Shown here one piece after another: positions 47,101 to 58,400 of a DNA stretch of 64,000 nucleotides. The notes under the pieces are model-generated. The model saw nothing but the letters and a program-made list of their open reading frames with translations, was not told where the DNA came from and did no database searches. Source of the DNA: Pycnococcus provasolii (taxonomy: Eukaryota > Chlorophyta > Pseudoscourfieldiophyceae > Pseudoscourfieldiales); assembly GCA_049487715.1 (NCBI GenBank), contig CP150565.1, forward strand, positions 310,001 through 374,000, written 5' to 3'. Numbering within the stretch: the first letter of the stretch is position 1; the number at the start of each line of letters is the position of its first letter. The position numbers and the translations under genes are program-made.

Positions 47101-50100
47101 CATTCCCGTGTTCATCTCCGGCACGATTGTAGACAACAGCGGACGCACGCTGTCCGGCCAGACGAACGAGGCGTTCTGGAACTCGATCAAGCACGCCAAG
47201 CCGATTGCGATCGGCCTGAACTGCGCGCTCGGCGCGAAGGACATGATCCCGTACATCGAGAACCTGTCGAAGTGCTCCGACTGCTTCGTGTTCTGCTACC
47301 CCAACGCGGGACTGCCGAACGCGATGGGCGGATACGACCAGAAGGGCGGCGAGATGGCGGAGGAATGCCGTCCGTTCGCGGCGCGCGGTCTCATCAACGG
47401 CATCGGCGGATGCTGCGGCACGACGAACGAGCACATCAAGTGTCTGCACGACATGGTGTCAGAGTACAAGCCGCGCAAGAAGCACGACGTCGAGCCTCTG
47501 ATGCGCATCTCCGGCCTGGAGCCGCTCAACTACAAGCCGGACGAGAAGAACATGCGCTCGACGTTCCTGAACGTCGGCGAGCGATGCAACGTCGCGGGCT
47601 CGAGCATCTACAAGAAGGCTATCGTCGACGGCAACTACGACAAGGCTCTTCAGATTGCTCTGAAGCAGGTGGAGCAGGGCGCCCACGTCATCGACATCAA
47701 CATGGACGACGGCCTGATTGACGCCGTGTCTGCGATGACGAAGTTCGTCAACCTGCTCGTCGCGGAGCCGGAGGCGTCGAAGGTTCCGTTCATGATCGAC
47801 TCGTCGAAGTTCCACGTCGTCGAGGCTGGCCTGAAGTGCAGCCAAGGCAAGTGCATCGTGAACAGCATCAGCCTGAAGGAGGGCGAGGAGGAGTTCATCA
47901 GGAGGGCGAAGATCGTCAAGCGCCACGGCGCGGCTGTGGTCGTGATGGCGTTCGACGAGACGGGCCAGGCGGCGACCTGCGATGACAAGGTGAGCATGTG
48001 CCAGCGCGCGTACAAGGTCCTCGTGGAGAAGGTTGGCTTCGACCCGCAGGACATCGTGTTCGACCCGAACATTCTCACCGTCGGCACGGGCATGGTGGAG
48101 CACAACAACTACGCCGTGGACTTCATCAACGCGACGCGCGAAATCAAGCGCGTCTGCCCCGGCTGCAAGATCAGCGGAGGTGTGAGCAACATCGCGTTCA
48201 GCTTCCGTGGCAACGAGCCTGTGCGTCGCGCGTTCCACAGCGCGTTCCTTTATCACGCGTGTGAGGCGGGCATGGACATGGGTATCGTGAACGCCGCGCA
48301 CTGCATCGAGGACAAGTACGAGAACATCGACAAGGAGCTTCTCGAGTACGTTGAGGATGTGCTTCTGAACCGATGCGACAACGCCACGGAGCGCATGCTG
48401 GAGTTCGCGGCAACGCTCGACCCGAAGAGCAAGCCGTGTGCGCTCAGGCGTCAGGGCGAGGCGGCTGGCCCCGCGGCCGCGAAGAGCGCTGCGAACAACT
48501 GGCGCGACCTTGAGCTGGAGAAGCGCATCGAGCACGCTCTCATCAAGGGCATCGACGAGCACATCGTGAAGGATATCGAGGAGGCGCGAACGTGCGGCAA
48601 GTACGAGAAGCCGCTGCGCATCATCGAGGGACCTCTCATGGATGGCATGAACGTGATTGGCGACCTGTTCGGTGCCGGTAAGATGTTCCTGCCGCAGGTG
48701 ATCAAGTCTGCTCGCGTGATGAAGAGGGGTGTCGGCCACCTCATTCCGTTCATGGAGAAGGAGAAGGAGGAGGCGGCTCGCGCTGCGGGCAAGGATCCCG
48801 CGGAGATGGAGGCTGAGAACGCAGGAGTGATTGTGATTGCCACCGTCAAGGGCGACGTGCACGACATTGGCAAGAACATCGTGTCTGTCGTGCTGGGATG
48901 CAACAACTTCAAGGTGATTGACCTTGGCGTGATGTGCGAGTGCAAGACGATCATCGATGCGGTGATTGAGCACAAGGCTGACATCCTCGGCCTGTCTGGT
49001 CTCATCACGCCTAGCCTCGACGAGATGGTCACGGTCGCCAAGGAGATGCAGAAAGCAGGATTGAAGCAGCCGATCTTGATTGGAGGTGCGACAACGAGCC
49101 GCATGCACACGGCAGTGAAGCTCGAGCCGCAGTACACGAACGGCCAGGTTGTTTACGTCCTGGACGCGAGCCGAGCGGTGCCCGTTTGCCAGAGCTTCGT
49201 CACGCCCGCACTCCGTGAGGATTTCATCTCGGACACGCGCGAGACGTACGCCGAGCTGCGCGAGGAGTTCTACGCAGGCTTGGAGGATCGCAAGTACCTG
49301 ACGATGGACGACACACGCAAGCAGAAGTACACGATCGACTGGAAGGATGCTGCCAACGCACCCGTGAAGCCGAAGCAGCTCGGAACGCGCGTGTTCGACA
49401 ACTTCCCCCTCGAGGATGTCATCGGCGCGATCGACTGGAACCCCTTCTTTCAGGTGTGGCAGCTCCGTGGACGGTATCCGAACCGTGGCTACCCGAAGAT
49501 TTTCAACGACGAGACGGTTGGCTCCGAGGCGAAGAAGCTGTTCGACGAGGCGATGGAGATGCTCGAGGACTGGAAGAAGAACAAGTCGATTCGCTTGCGC
49601 GGAATTGTGGGCATCTACCCCGCGTCGGCCGTGAACGACGACGACATCGAGCTGTACATGCCGGAGGATGACGAGGCACGCTCCGAGGCGAAGTGCTTGC
49701 TGTACGGCCTTCGCCAGCAGGCTGAGAAGGAGGATGGCGAGCAATACTTCGCCCTCGGCGACTTCATTGCACCCAAGGAGACGGGAATTAAGGATTACGT
49801 GGGCATGTTCGTGACGTCCGCCGGCTTTGGTCTGGAGGAGATCACGACGAAGTACAAGAATGCCGATGACGACTACTCGTACATCCTCGCCGAGGCGCTC
49901 GCTGACCGTCTGGCTGAGGCGTTCGCGGAGGTTGTGCACGTGATTGTGCGCAAGGAGATGTGGGGATACGCTCCGGATGAGAACCTGTCGTACGACGACC
50001 TGCTGAAGGTGAAGTACCAGGGCATCCGACCTGCGCCCGGCTACCCGAGCCAGCCGGATCACACGGAGAAGCGTACGATGTGGGATTTGATGAATGTGGA

Positions 50101-50308
50101 GGACGAGACGGGAGTTCAGCTGACGGAGAGCTTGGCTATGCTTCCCGCGGCGTCCGTCAGCGGCCTGTACTTTGCGGCGCCCAAGGCGCAGTACTTCGCC
50201 GTTGGCAAGATTGACCAGGCGCAGGTTGTTGAATACGCGCAGAGGAAGAAGATGGACATTAAGGAGGCTGAGAAGTGGCTGCGAACTATGCTCAACTACG
50301 AGCCGTAG
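43746..50308 (+). CDS. METH: Cobalamin-dependent methionine synthase with duplicated, broken front half
   Basis: Transfers a methyl group from methyl-tetrahydrofolate through cobalamin to homocysteine. Exon 1 (43746-43950) has a Ser/Lys-rich leader and [12 protein letters not shown]; it splices (donor GTACGT, phase 1) to exon 2 from 44270, giving [14 protein letters not shown], together a possible membrane anchor. Unit A (about 44365-46330) holds homocysteine and pterin domains, but an inserted A at 45666 shifts the frame; the first frame stops at 45882 and the other is open from 45689. Unit B (about 46469-48433) repeats both domains intact: GLNCALG and GGCCGTT (zinc Cys), [23 protein letters not shown]. 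Then come the cobalamin domain ([11 protein letters not shown] with the cobalt-ligand His, [12 protein letters not shown]) and the AdoMet reactivation domain ([25 protein letters not shown]). 46451-50308 alone (ATG in PKYMDW) would code a normal-length enzyme of ~1,285 residues. Confidence 0.93.
43951..44269 (+). other. Intron 1 of methionine synthase with (CA)n(CT)n tract
   Basis: 319 bases, donor GTACGT, acceptor TTAGCAG. Positions 43988-44099 are a (CA)n run followed by a ~78-base (CT)n run, a polypyrimidine block much longer than a usual splice tract. Confidence 0.85.
44365..48433 (+). repeat. 2.1-kb tandem duplication inside methionine synthase
   Basis: Unit A (44365-46330) and unit B (46469-48433) lie 2,104 bases apart, then 2,103 after the inserted base at 45666. 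They are almost identical over the homocysteine and pterin domains, with only scattered single changes. A short patch (about 46236-46285 against 48338-48387) differs at many silent and some coding sites, flanked by identity again. The ~140-base linker after unit A has no counterpart after unit B. Confidence 0.95.
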
Positions 50309-51401
50309 AGAAGCAAGTACTTTACTTACGAGAAAATTTTTATAAATAGTATGAATAGGGTGCTCGAGGGAAAAAGTATTTTTTTTTTGTTACTACGATA
50401 CGTAAACAAATAATAACAACAAGAAATTCCGCAAGTATAAGGACTAGTGACCTGAGCATCCTGAGCAACGAGCAGGATCCCACAAGCCAAACCCACCGGG
50501 AGTGTGGTCACCGGCGTGTCACATACTGTACCTGTACCTATCCGATATGGGTATGAGCTACAGTACGTCGATAGCGACGTGTGCCCACTCCCACCGCTCG
50601 CTCCCCTCCCCCCACCTGGAGGGGTGTCTGGGCGCAGCTGCACCTGGCGTCAGGGGTACAGGTATCTTATGTAAAAAAAATACTGTAAACTCAAAAGATA
50701 AAAATCCTGAAAATTTTTCACTCCGAAGCAAGTTCGAAGTCAAAAATGACTGGGCAGACATGACACTACACTACGAAGCCAACCATCAACTTCGTAGACG
50801 GCAACCTGAGACGGTAAAGTTTAGTTTAGGTCCTCTGGGAATGTCGCACTTCGAAGCCCAAACAAACCAAATACAATACAAAAATAAACGGAGACACCCG
50901 CCGACGTAACCTACCGCCTTCGAAGTACGTACAGTACCTTAGTCCTAGTGACGGGGCGATTGGTGTTTTGGCGATGGCCGATGGGTTTTGTTATGTATGT
51001 ACAGTATAGTATACTAGTGAGCTGACGGAACCCGAGAGGTGAACCAACGCAACGTCAGGGTCCCAATCACCCAATGGAACAATGTTGTCTGTCAATACGG
51101 TAGTACTGTAAGTAACAGTGTTGTCAGAATGTCTAGGTTGGTAATTAAATGTGTCAGAATGTCTAGATGGCAATTCACCTTAAACTTTATTATTAGGAGC
51201 AACCCAGTCGGATTCCGTCGGGACGATCTAGTCGGACGACCCGGGGGGGGGGGGGGGGATGGGGCGGGACGAGCGGATAAGACTTCCTCCCTGGGGGGAA
51301 CGTGTCGTTCCCACCCCCCCCTCCCCCCTTGGCCATTTCACTTCTTCCCTTGCGGCGCCGCCACACTTCCCTTGCCTCGCCCTCGCTTGTCTCAACACAA
51401 C
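50309..51401. other. Intergenic region
   Basis: No gene is recognised in about 1.1 kb. It contains an A/T-rich flank after methionine synthase, a short T tract at about 50387 and a poly-G tract at 51243-51259. Confidence 0.5.
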
Positions 51402-53224
51402 ATGTCCACCACCCCTCCTCCTCTCGGCCGTCCAGATACGTATGCGATTCTGTCATGCGTCTTGATTGCATTCTTCCTGCTTGCGGTCATCCCCGTTGAT
51501 CATCAAAACCTCACGTGAGTCCAAGGAGTCTTTAGGTGGTGGTGGCTCTCCTAGGTTCGCGGTACCTTTCTGCCATTATGCGACCTTCCGAAGACTTCCT
51601 TGCGGCGCGCAACTCCGCCAACGCGTTGACGATTGCCATGTCGTTCTTCGCGTCTGGGATGGGTGCGTGGGTCGTATATGGAACCGCGGAACTGGGGGCA
51701 CTGCCAAGTATCTCGTGGTGGGGTGTTATTGGGTACTCGTTCGCGTCGGCATGCCCAGCTGTCGTCATCGCGTTCCTTGGACCCGTCATTCGAAGGCGAA
51801 CGGCCGCGGGATTCAGTACCGCGGACTTCGCGCTGCAGAGGTACGGACGCGTCGCGCAGGTGTTCGTAGCCGCCGTGTCGTGCTTCTACATGTACATCTA
51901 CCTCGTCAGCGAGTTCACCGTCGTCGGGAACGTGTACGGCCTCGCCGCGGGGGATGGAAGCAACAAGTACACGAACAGCGTGCTCGTGCCGGTCGCCGTC
52001 GTCACCATCGTCTACACGTCCATCGCAGGCCTGCCCGCCTCCATCCTCACGGACAAGTTCCAGGGTGCACTCGTGCTGCTGCTTCTCGCCGTCGTCTCCA
52101 TCGCCGCATTCGCCATGCCGGAGAACAAGGTTACGCCTAGCGAGTTTGCCAAGGCTTCGAAGAGCACGTGGGCAGGAGTGCAGGCTGCCGTCAGCCTCTT
52201 CATTGCCATCCTCGCCGCGGAGCTGTTCAACCAGTCGACGTGGCAGCGTGTCTGGGCTGCGAAAAGCACGCGCGACCTTCGACTTGGATTCATCGGAGGT
52301 GCGCTCCTCGTTGCGCCCGTCATGATGCTGTTCGGCGTCTTAGGAATGGTGGCTTACGCCAACGATCCAGACTCGTACGAGAGCTTCACCAAGCTCGCGT
52401 ACCTCAGCTTCTTCGACATCATCTCGCCGCTCAATCAGGCTTGGTATGTGATCGTGCTCATCCTCGTCACCGCGCTGTGTGCGTCGTCCGTCGACAGCCT
52501 GCAGAACGGCCTCGCGGCGGTGCTGTCAAAGGACCTCATGGCCAACAAGCTCAGCATCAACTGGTCGCGCATCATCGTCATCGCGTTCAACATTCCCGCC
52601 ATCATCCAGGCGCTTGAGAAGTACGATGTGATTCAGCTCTTCCTCGTCGCAGATCTCGTGTGCGCATTTGCCGCGCCAGCTCTCTTCCTGGGTCTGATTG
52701 AACCTTACCCGAAGGACGCGGAAGGAGAGACTGCCGCGTCGTCCGACGGAAAATTCGTTCGCTTCCTTCGCACGTATCTGCCACCCACCGAGCTTGGAAT
52801 GATGTTGGGCGCAATCTCAGGATTTTCGGCGGTCTTCGTGCTTGGCGAGATTTACGACGTGGGCGACGCCATCAACCCGTACACCAACAAGGTTTATGCA
52901 CGCAAGCCGTGGTCAGCCTTCTGGCTCGTGAACGGCGCGGACTGCGCTCTGTGCGGCACGCAGACGATGGTCACGTTCATCGTCGTCCCGCTCGTGTCAG
53001 CCGTGGCCACGGTGCTTTTCAGCCTGCTTCACATTCATGTGCTCTGCGGTGGAGATGTGCACCGCGCCATCGAGCCGATCATCCCCCGCGACCTGTGGGG
53101 CTTGCTGACGGAGGATGAGCGATCGGAGGAGGCGACCGAGACGGTGGAAGGGAAGAGCAGCGACGATGCAGGAAGCATCGAGGAGGCATTGGAGCTGGGC
53201 TCGAAGACGATGGGACGTGCTTGA
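51402..53224 (+). CDS. Sodium:solute symporter (SSS family)
   Basis: A multi-pass carrier of the SSS type. The first exon starts MSTTPPPLGRPDTYAILSCV and its frame stops at 51516. The main frame from 51536 is open to 53224: RYLSAIMRPSEDFLAARNSA, ASGMGAWVVYGTAELGALPS, GFSTADFALQRYGRVAQVFV, ILTDKFQGALVLLLLAVVSI, LCASSVDSLQNGLAAVLSKD, then more helices and an acidic tail. The 'SEDFLAAR', 'YG', 'D-x-x-Q/G' and 'SS-x-D-S' elements are SSS hallmarks; the substrate (urea, proline or other) cannot be read by eye. A very short intron (about 40-50 bases, ending TTTAG at 51535) is needed. A GTCATC donor at 51486 or GTTGAT at 51495 keeps frame and gives a continuous first helix; the better-looking GTGAGT at 51515 does not keep frame. 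Confidence 0.82.
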
Positions 53225-53587
53225 ACAACATCGTAGCACTAAAATTATCGTAGCACTAAAATTTTTAAAATAAAAATGGTGTAAACGACTTTTAACAGGT
53301 TAAGTTAATTTTATCAATAAAGGTACGAGGAGGAGGATATTTCGATTTACCCTCTAGCGCCGGCCGCAAAGATTTGACCACCTTTATGATCGTCTTGTTA
53401 AGTCGGTCAATATACCATGCCAGGCTATACATGTCCAAGGACGCAAGATTGGGATGAGATGTCCATGCTCCCCCCTTCTTAACCCCTACTTGGAAGGCGA
53501 ACGCAACGCCCTTGCATTTGCTTTTTACCAACTAATTTGGATTCGGAAACTAAAATACTGTAAAGCACCTCCCTGACTGACAGCCTG
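53225..53587. other. Intergenic region
   Basis: 3' flank of the symporter with a short direct repeat (ATCGTAGCACTAAAATT-like, two copies at about 53230-53265). No gene is seen. Confidence 0.55.
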
Positions 53588-54955
53588 ATGGATGGGACTG
53601 GTGCACATCCCCATCGCCATCAGCAGCCGTCGCCATCGATGGCGCATCATCATCAGCAGCAGCAGCACAGCTCTCAAGAACGCACTTGCTCACTCTTGCT
53701 TCTTCAATTAAGTCTGTGCCTATTGTTGTCGTCATGGTCCATGCGGCCAGTGTCGGCCTTCGTCGTCCCTGCGGCCAGTGTAGCCGGTTCAGCAGCGCAT
53801 CGTGGAGCAGAACCTCGCCGATCGTCATCAACATCAGCACAGGCACCATCTTCCAATCACCAGCGATCGTCCAGCCCGTCGTGGTTACCCGGAACGTTCA
53901 CAGTGCCAGGTACCAAGTTCGATAAGAGATTTCGCATGCCGTCACAGTTTGGTGCCATACTCAGTGAGCAGGCAACCAAGGAGTACCTCGACAAGTACTG
54001 CGCGCCGTCGAGAGGGGCAAGGTCGCGGCTACCGCCCGTGCACGACATGCCTGGCGTGCGCCTCGACGGCGCGACTGCAAGCCACACAGTTGGCACAAAG
54101 CGACACGGAAGAGAACACCTATCGACGCTCGTCCCGTTCGTCAAGGAAAGGCGCGAAGCGCCGCGCAGGGCGGAAGCCCGCGACTATCCCGAAGACGGCA
54201 AGGGAACTGCGACACTGCTCGAGGGCCTCGACCTGAGCACGTGCGCCGTGGTTGGCAACGCTGGCGCACTCAAGCTCACCCGCGCTGGGCCAGCTATTGA
54301 CAAACACGGAACCGTCTTCCGTATGAACCAAGCGCCGACGCGCACGTACGAGAGGTGGGTTGGGCGCAAGACATCCATTCGCCTGATCAATCGCATGTGG
54401 ACGAAGGGGTACGCCTCCGGCGTGGTGGGCATGCGGCACACGCAGCTGCCCACCGAGGATGGCGTGCGGTTCGTGGCGAGTCGAGAGTTTCCAGAAGAGT
54501 TCGCCGCGCTCGCCAGGAGGCAGCAGCGGCGCGCTAGCGGCGTGTTCAGCATGAGCTTTCAGATCGTCAATAAGGCGCGAAGAGCTCTGCTAACGTACCG
54601 CGAGTGCCTCAGAAGGACGGGTGCACCACCAAGTCCGGGAGGCAACACGCCAAGCTCGGGCTTCGTCGCGGCGTTCTACTTCAAGGAGGTCTGCGACCAT
54701 CTCAACATCTACGGCATCGGCACGCCGCGCAACGCGCCGCCTGAATCCACGTATCAGTACTATCGAGGCTTCGCCAGTCGTCCGACGGGCAATCCCACGC
54801 ACTCGTTCGAGACGGAGGAGCGTTTGCTGCGCGCGATGGCAAATGCGCGCATGTTAAGCTTTTGCACGTTCGACGGTTGTTTTCCCGACGTGCATCGTCG
54901 GCATCAGGCCAACTTGACGATGCACGACACGTACAAGGGCCCGACGAAGAGATAG
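53588..54955 (+). CDS. GT29 sialyltransferase-like protein
   Basis: 455 residues. A Gln/His/Ser-rich N-terminus is followed by a membrane anchor (CSLLLLQLSLCLLLSSWSM), giving a type II Golgi protein. Sialylmotif L: CAVVGNAGALKLTRAGPAID ... GTVFRMNQAPT. Sialylmotif S: TPSSGFVAAFYFKEVCDHLN with IYGIG. The VS-type His and Glu are in HSFETEERLL. Cys residues pair CAVVG in motif L with a later Cys in or near motif S. GT29 enzymes in animals use CMP-sialic acid; in green plants and algae related proteins use CMP-Kdo or unknown donors, so the donor here is open. Start 53588 is the first ATG; Met 18 is an alternative. Confidence 0.88.
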   Translation: MDGTGAHPHRHQQPSPSMAHHHQQQQHSSQERTCSLLLLQLSLCLLLSSWSMRPVSAFVVPAASVAGSAAHRGAEPRRSSSTSAQAPSSNHQRSSSPSWLPGTFTVPGTKFDKRFRMPSQFGAILSEQATKEYLDKYCAPSRGARSRLPPVHDMPGVRLDGATASHTVGTKRHGREHLSTLVPFVKERREAPRRAEARDYPEDGKGTATLLEGLDLSTCAVVGNAGALKLTRAGPAIDKHGTVFRMNQAPTRTYERWVGRKTSIRLINRMWTKGYASGVVGMRHTQLPTEDGVRFVASREFPEEFAALARRQQRRASGVFSMSFQIVNKARRALLTYRECLRRTGAPPSPGGNTPSSGFVAAFYFKEVCDHLNIYGIGTPRNAPPESTYQYYRGFASRPTGNPTHSFETEERLLRAMANARMLSFCTFDGCFPDVHRRHQANLTMHDTYKGPTKR

Positions 54956-55372
54956 CATCTACTGACCTTAAGGTGGCTTATTGTGGCAAGATACGATACG
55001 AGTGAAGTGCGTACGATTGCCTAAGGCAATACGAGATGGCTAAGGTCGATTGACACACTGTAGTACTACTGTATTGGACTATCGACTATCGAGAGACTGA
55101 AAAGGCACATTATGCGTGACGGCGACATAGACATGACGAGGTGGAATACATGTCCCGAAAACCCCGAAGTTGACCTTTCCGGATTTCAACGGATTGTTCC
55201 GGATTGTTAAATAAAATGATTAAAATCCACCTGGGGGTACCGATTCATTTTTTTCAACCTGCCCCGTACTTATTATCGCCTATGGAAAAAGAAGAAGAAA
55301 AAAAAACAAATTTCCCGCCATTTTCGAACCTTGTTCTGGACGTTTTTTCATCGGCGGCGTGCTGATCTTCGC

Positions 55373-55409
<37 letters not shown>

Positions 55410-55484
55410 GGCTGCAATAGCGGATTGACTCTCAGGCTGGCTGACACGGCATAGCTGCCATTGCCTTTTATAGTAGTACTCGAA
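54956..55484. other. Intergenic region with (GT)n tract
   Basis: No gene is seen. A (GT)n run of about 31 bases lies at 55374-55404, about 80 bases before the next ATG. Confidence 0.6.
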
Positions 55485-58400
55485 ATGGCGGACATTCAGC
55501 AGCCCGTGTGCACTTTTTATATGGCGTGGTCATCAGCGGCGGGGCTCGTGTCGTTCGTCGTGCTCCCTCTCCTACTTTGGGCAGTGCCTTCACTCATTCT
55601 ACTCTTCCGATCTCATTACGATCAGAGGCGCCGCCGTCTTCTGCAACCGGCGCACAGTGGCGCGGTGCGATACCTCGCGGGGGCGCAACGTGACATGTGG
55701 CAGCAGCAGTCGGATCTACCGCCATTTCTGCAACAGCTGCGCTGCGATTCCGCGAATGACAGACAACCAAGGCATCCAGACGCGTCGTCATCATCTTTTG
55801 AGCTCGCTGATCCGACTGCGATCGATGGCTTCACCGCACTGCACGCAGCTTGCGTTTCTGGAAACGAATCCGCAGCCTCCTGGCTACTAAGCCGTGGGGC
55901 GAGGCATGACGCATGCCGTGATGATGGATGGAATCACACGCCATTGCATTACGCTGCCGCAGGAGGGCATGCGAACATCGTTAAAAATCTGCTGGATGCG
56001 GGTGCAGATCCGATGTTGCGTGATGCATTTGGAAGGACGCCAATTATGATAGCAAGAGCACACATCAGAGATGCGATGGACGAGGCAGAGCACTACACAA
56101 CCTCCGATCACGTGCGACATGTTCGCAACAGCGTTGCGAGTCATGCGCGAGTGTGCGAATTGCTTACTGTCGCAATGTCATCGCCAGCATCGGCAGAAGA
56201 GGATGAAAAACTAATAACATATGCCAAAGAGGATGACAACGACAACAGCAACAACAGCGGCAGCAAGTCACTCTTCTTGGAAGCGGATTTGGAGCCATCT
56301 GTGCGTGACAGCTCAGATGTTCTCGTCACAATCTTGGAGGATGCTGTTCTCGACACGTACCGCATTGCACAAGATCCTATCCTCATCCTCATCATCCTCA
56401 TCCTCCACCTTCTCGCCATCGTCATCCATACCATCTTCCGCAATGAATACAGCCAGGACGCATCTCAGCGACGACAACACATCCTCTCCACCACCACTCC
56501 GCGAAACTACTGGTATGCTTGAAACACTATTGGAGGATGTGGTTCTCGACACATTTCGCGCCCTCGTATTCCAGGATACTACGGGTAGTGCTCGTCGACG
56601 TCCACCGCCATCGCCGCCACGTTCACCATCAGAAGACGATACTACGACTCTTCCGCAGCACGACATGCGAGGAGGAGGAGGAGGAGGAGAAGAAGTAGAA
56701 AACAATTGCAGCCTCTTGCATCTACCCAACTCTGTGCTTGATTGCGAAACAGGAGAGCCTCGACAGGGTAGTGAAACGGACGATCCTTTCGCAACCTTAA
56801 CCGCGCCCGCATGGCAGACGGCAGCGCGGCTGGCAGTCGTGATTCACACGGCTTGTGGCTCCATATATCTCGCGTATCGATGTACCTGCACTATTGCACC
56901 CAATGTGTTCAGCGTGGTGTTCCTCTGCGCCGAGAGCCTTCTGTTCTACGGCAGCTTTGTGTTTTTCTGTGTTGAGCTCTGGAGCATGGCAACGCGCCGA
57001 GCTCGCCATACGGCTGATATGCGAAAGCACTCCATAGCAGAGGGGACGCCTACCGTGGACGTGGTGATCCCGTGCCTTTCTGAGCCTATCGCGGTGATTG
57101 AGGAAACCACGCGCGCAGCCATGAACATTCGTTCTCCGTTTGCTCATCATTCGCCATCAAGCCCACCATCACCCTCGAGATGGGGCATGGATGTCGTTGT
57201 GCATGTGCTCGATGACGGTGCGCGTGACGACGTGGCGATGATGTGTGAACATCTCAGGCGCCATCACGGCGGACATCGGCTGCGATATCATCGTCGACCA
57301 AAGAAATGGTTGCATGAGTACGAAGATATCAAGGACGCGCCAGCGCCGCCGCACCACCACGCGAAGGCTGGTAACATCAACCACGCTCTCATGCTCGGGG
57401 CACTCCGCGGGGACTACATGCTGTGCCTGGACAGCGACATGGTTCCACGCCGTGATGCGCTGCAGCGTGTGCTGCCGCATTTCTTCACGCTCGTTCGCGA
57501 AAAGCGGTGGGCTCTCACGCGCGACGAATACAGGTGGCATGCTCGGCAGCGCACCGCCTACGTGCAATGCCCCCAAGACTTCTACAATGTCGGCGCCTTA
57601 GATGCGGTGGGACATCGAAGCAGCTTCTTCTACGAAGTGCTCGCCAAGGGCCGCACGGGAGCGTCCGGCTGCGTACCATGCGTCGGCACAAATGTCGTCT
57701 TCCAGCGAAGTGCACTTGTGTCCATCGGTGGTCAGGCGCTGCACACCGTGACGGAGGATCACGCCACAAGCCTTGTGCTTGCTCGCAGCGGATTCTCCGC
57801 CGTGTTCGCTTCTGAGCACGTGGCCAATGGCCTGGCACCTGACACGATTCAGGATACCTTCAAACAGCGCAGAAGGTGGGCCGTGGGCAGTTTGCAACTG
57901 CTGCTTCGATACGATCCGCTGACTGACTACGCGTTGCCATACTCTCACCGTGCCATCTACGGCAGCTCGAGCCTCGTGTATCTTACTTGGATCGTGTACG
58001 TCTCGCTCATGCTCGCCCCGCTTCTGTTCCTGTGGGCACGCGTCGCACCATTTGGCAATGGCATCTTCGCACTAACGGACGCCGTGATGTCTGTGCATGA
58101 CAGCGTGATATCCGTGCAAGAGCACGATGCTGGGGTGACGCTCATGTCGAGTGCCAACCTGCCACCCACCGCGCTCTTCCTCGCTGCATTTCTGCCGTAC
58201 TTTCTGATGAATCGCGTTGCCCTTTTCGCCGCATGCGCGGCATCGAACGCGAGCCTGCGTCGCATGCTTGCAGAACGTCGTGGGGTGGAGAAGGAGGAAA
58301 AGGAGGACCAGGAGGAGCAGGAAGGTCCTTGTGGCACGCGTCCGCCGCCCTTGTATCGTTCCTGTCGGCCGAGCCTTGATCTTTGGCGCGGTTGGCAGAT

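Noticed and set aside
47459-50062. 867-residue minus-strand open frame
   Set aside because: Exact antisense of methionine synthase; high GC at third positions keeps the opposite frame open. Its Val/Leu/Arg/His content is typical of such shadows.
56221-56460. ATG at 56221 as the start of the GT2 protein
   Set aside because: The residues before 56458 are Ser/Thr-rich and are the out-of-frame image of the ankyrin-protein frame; the splice join explains the locus better, though two genes remain possible.
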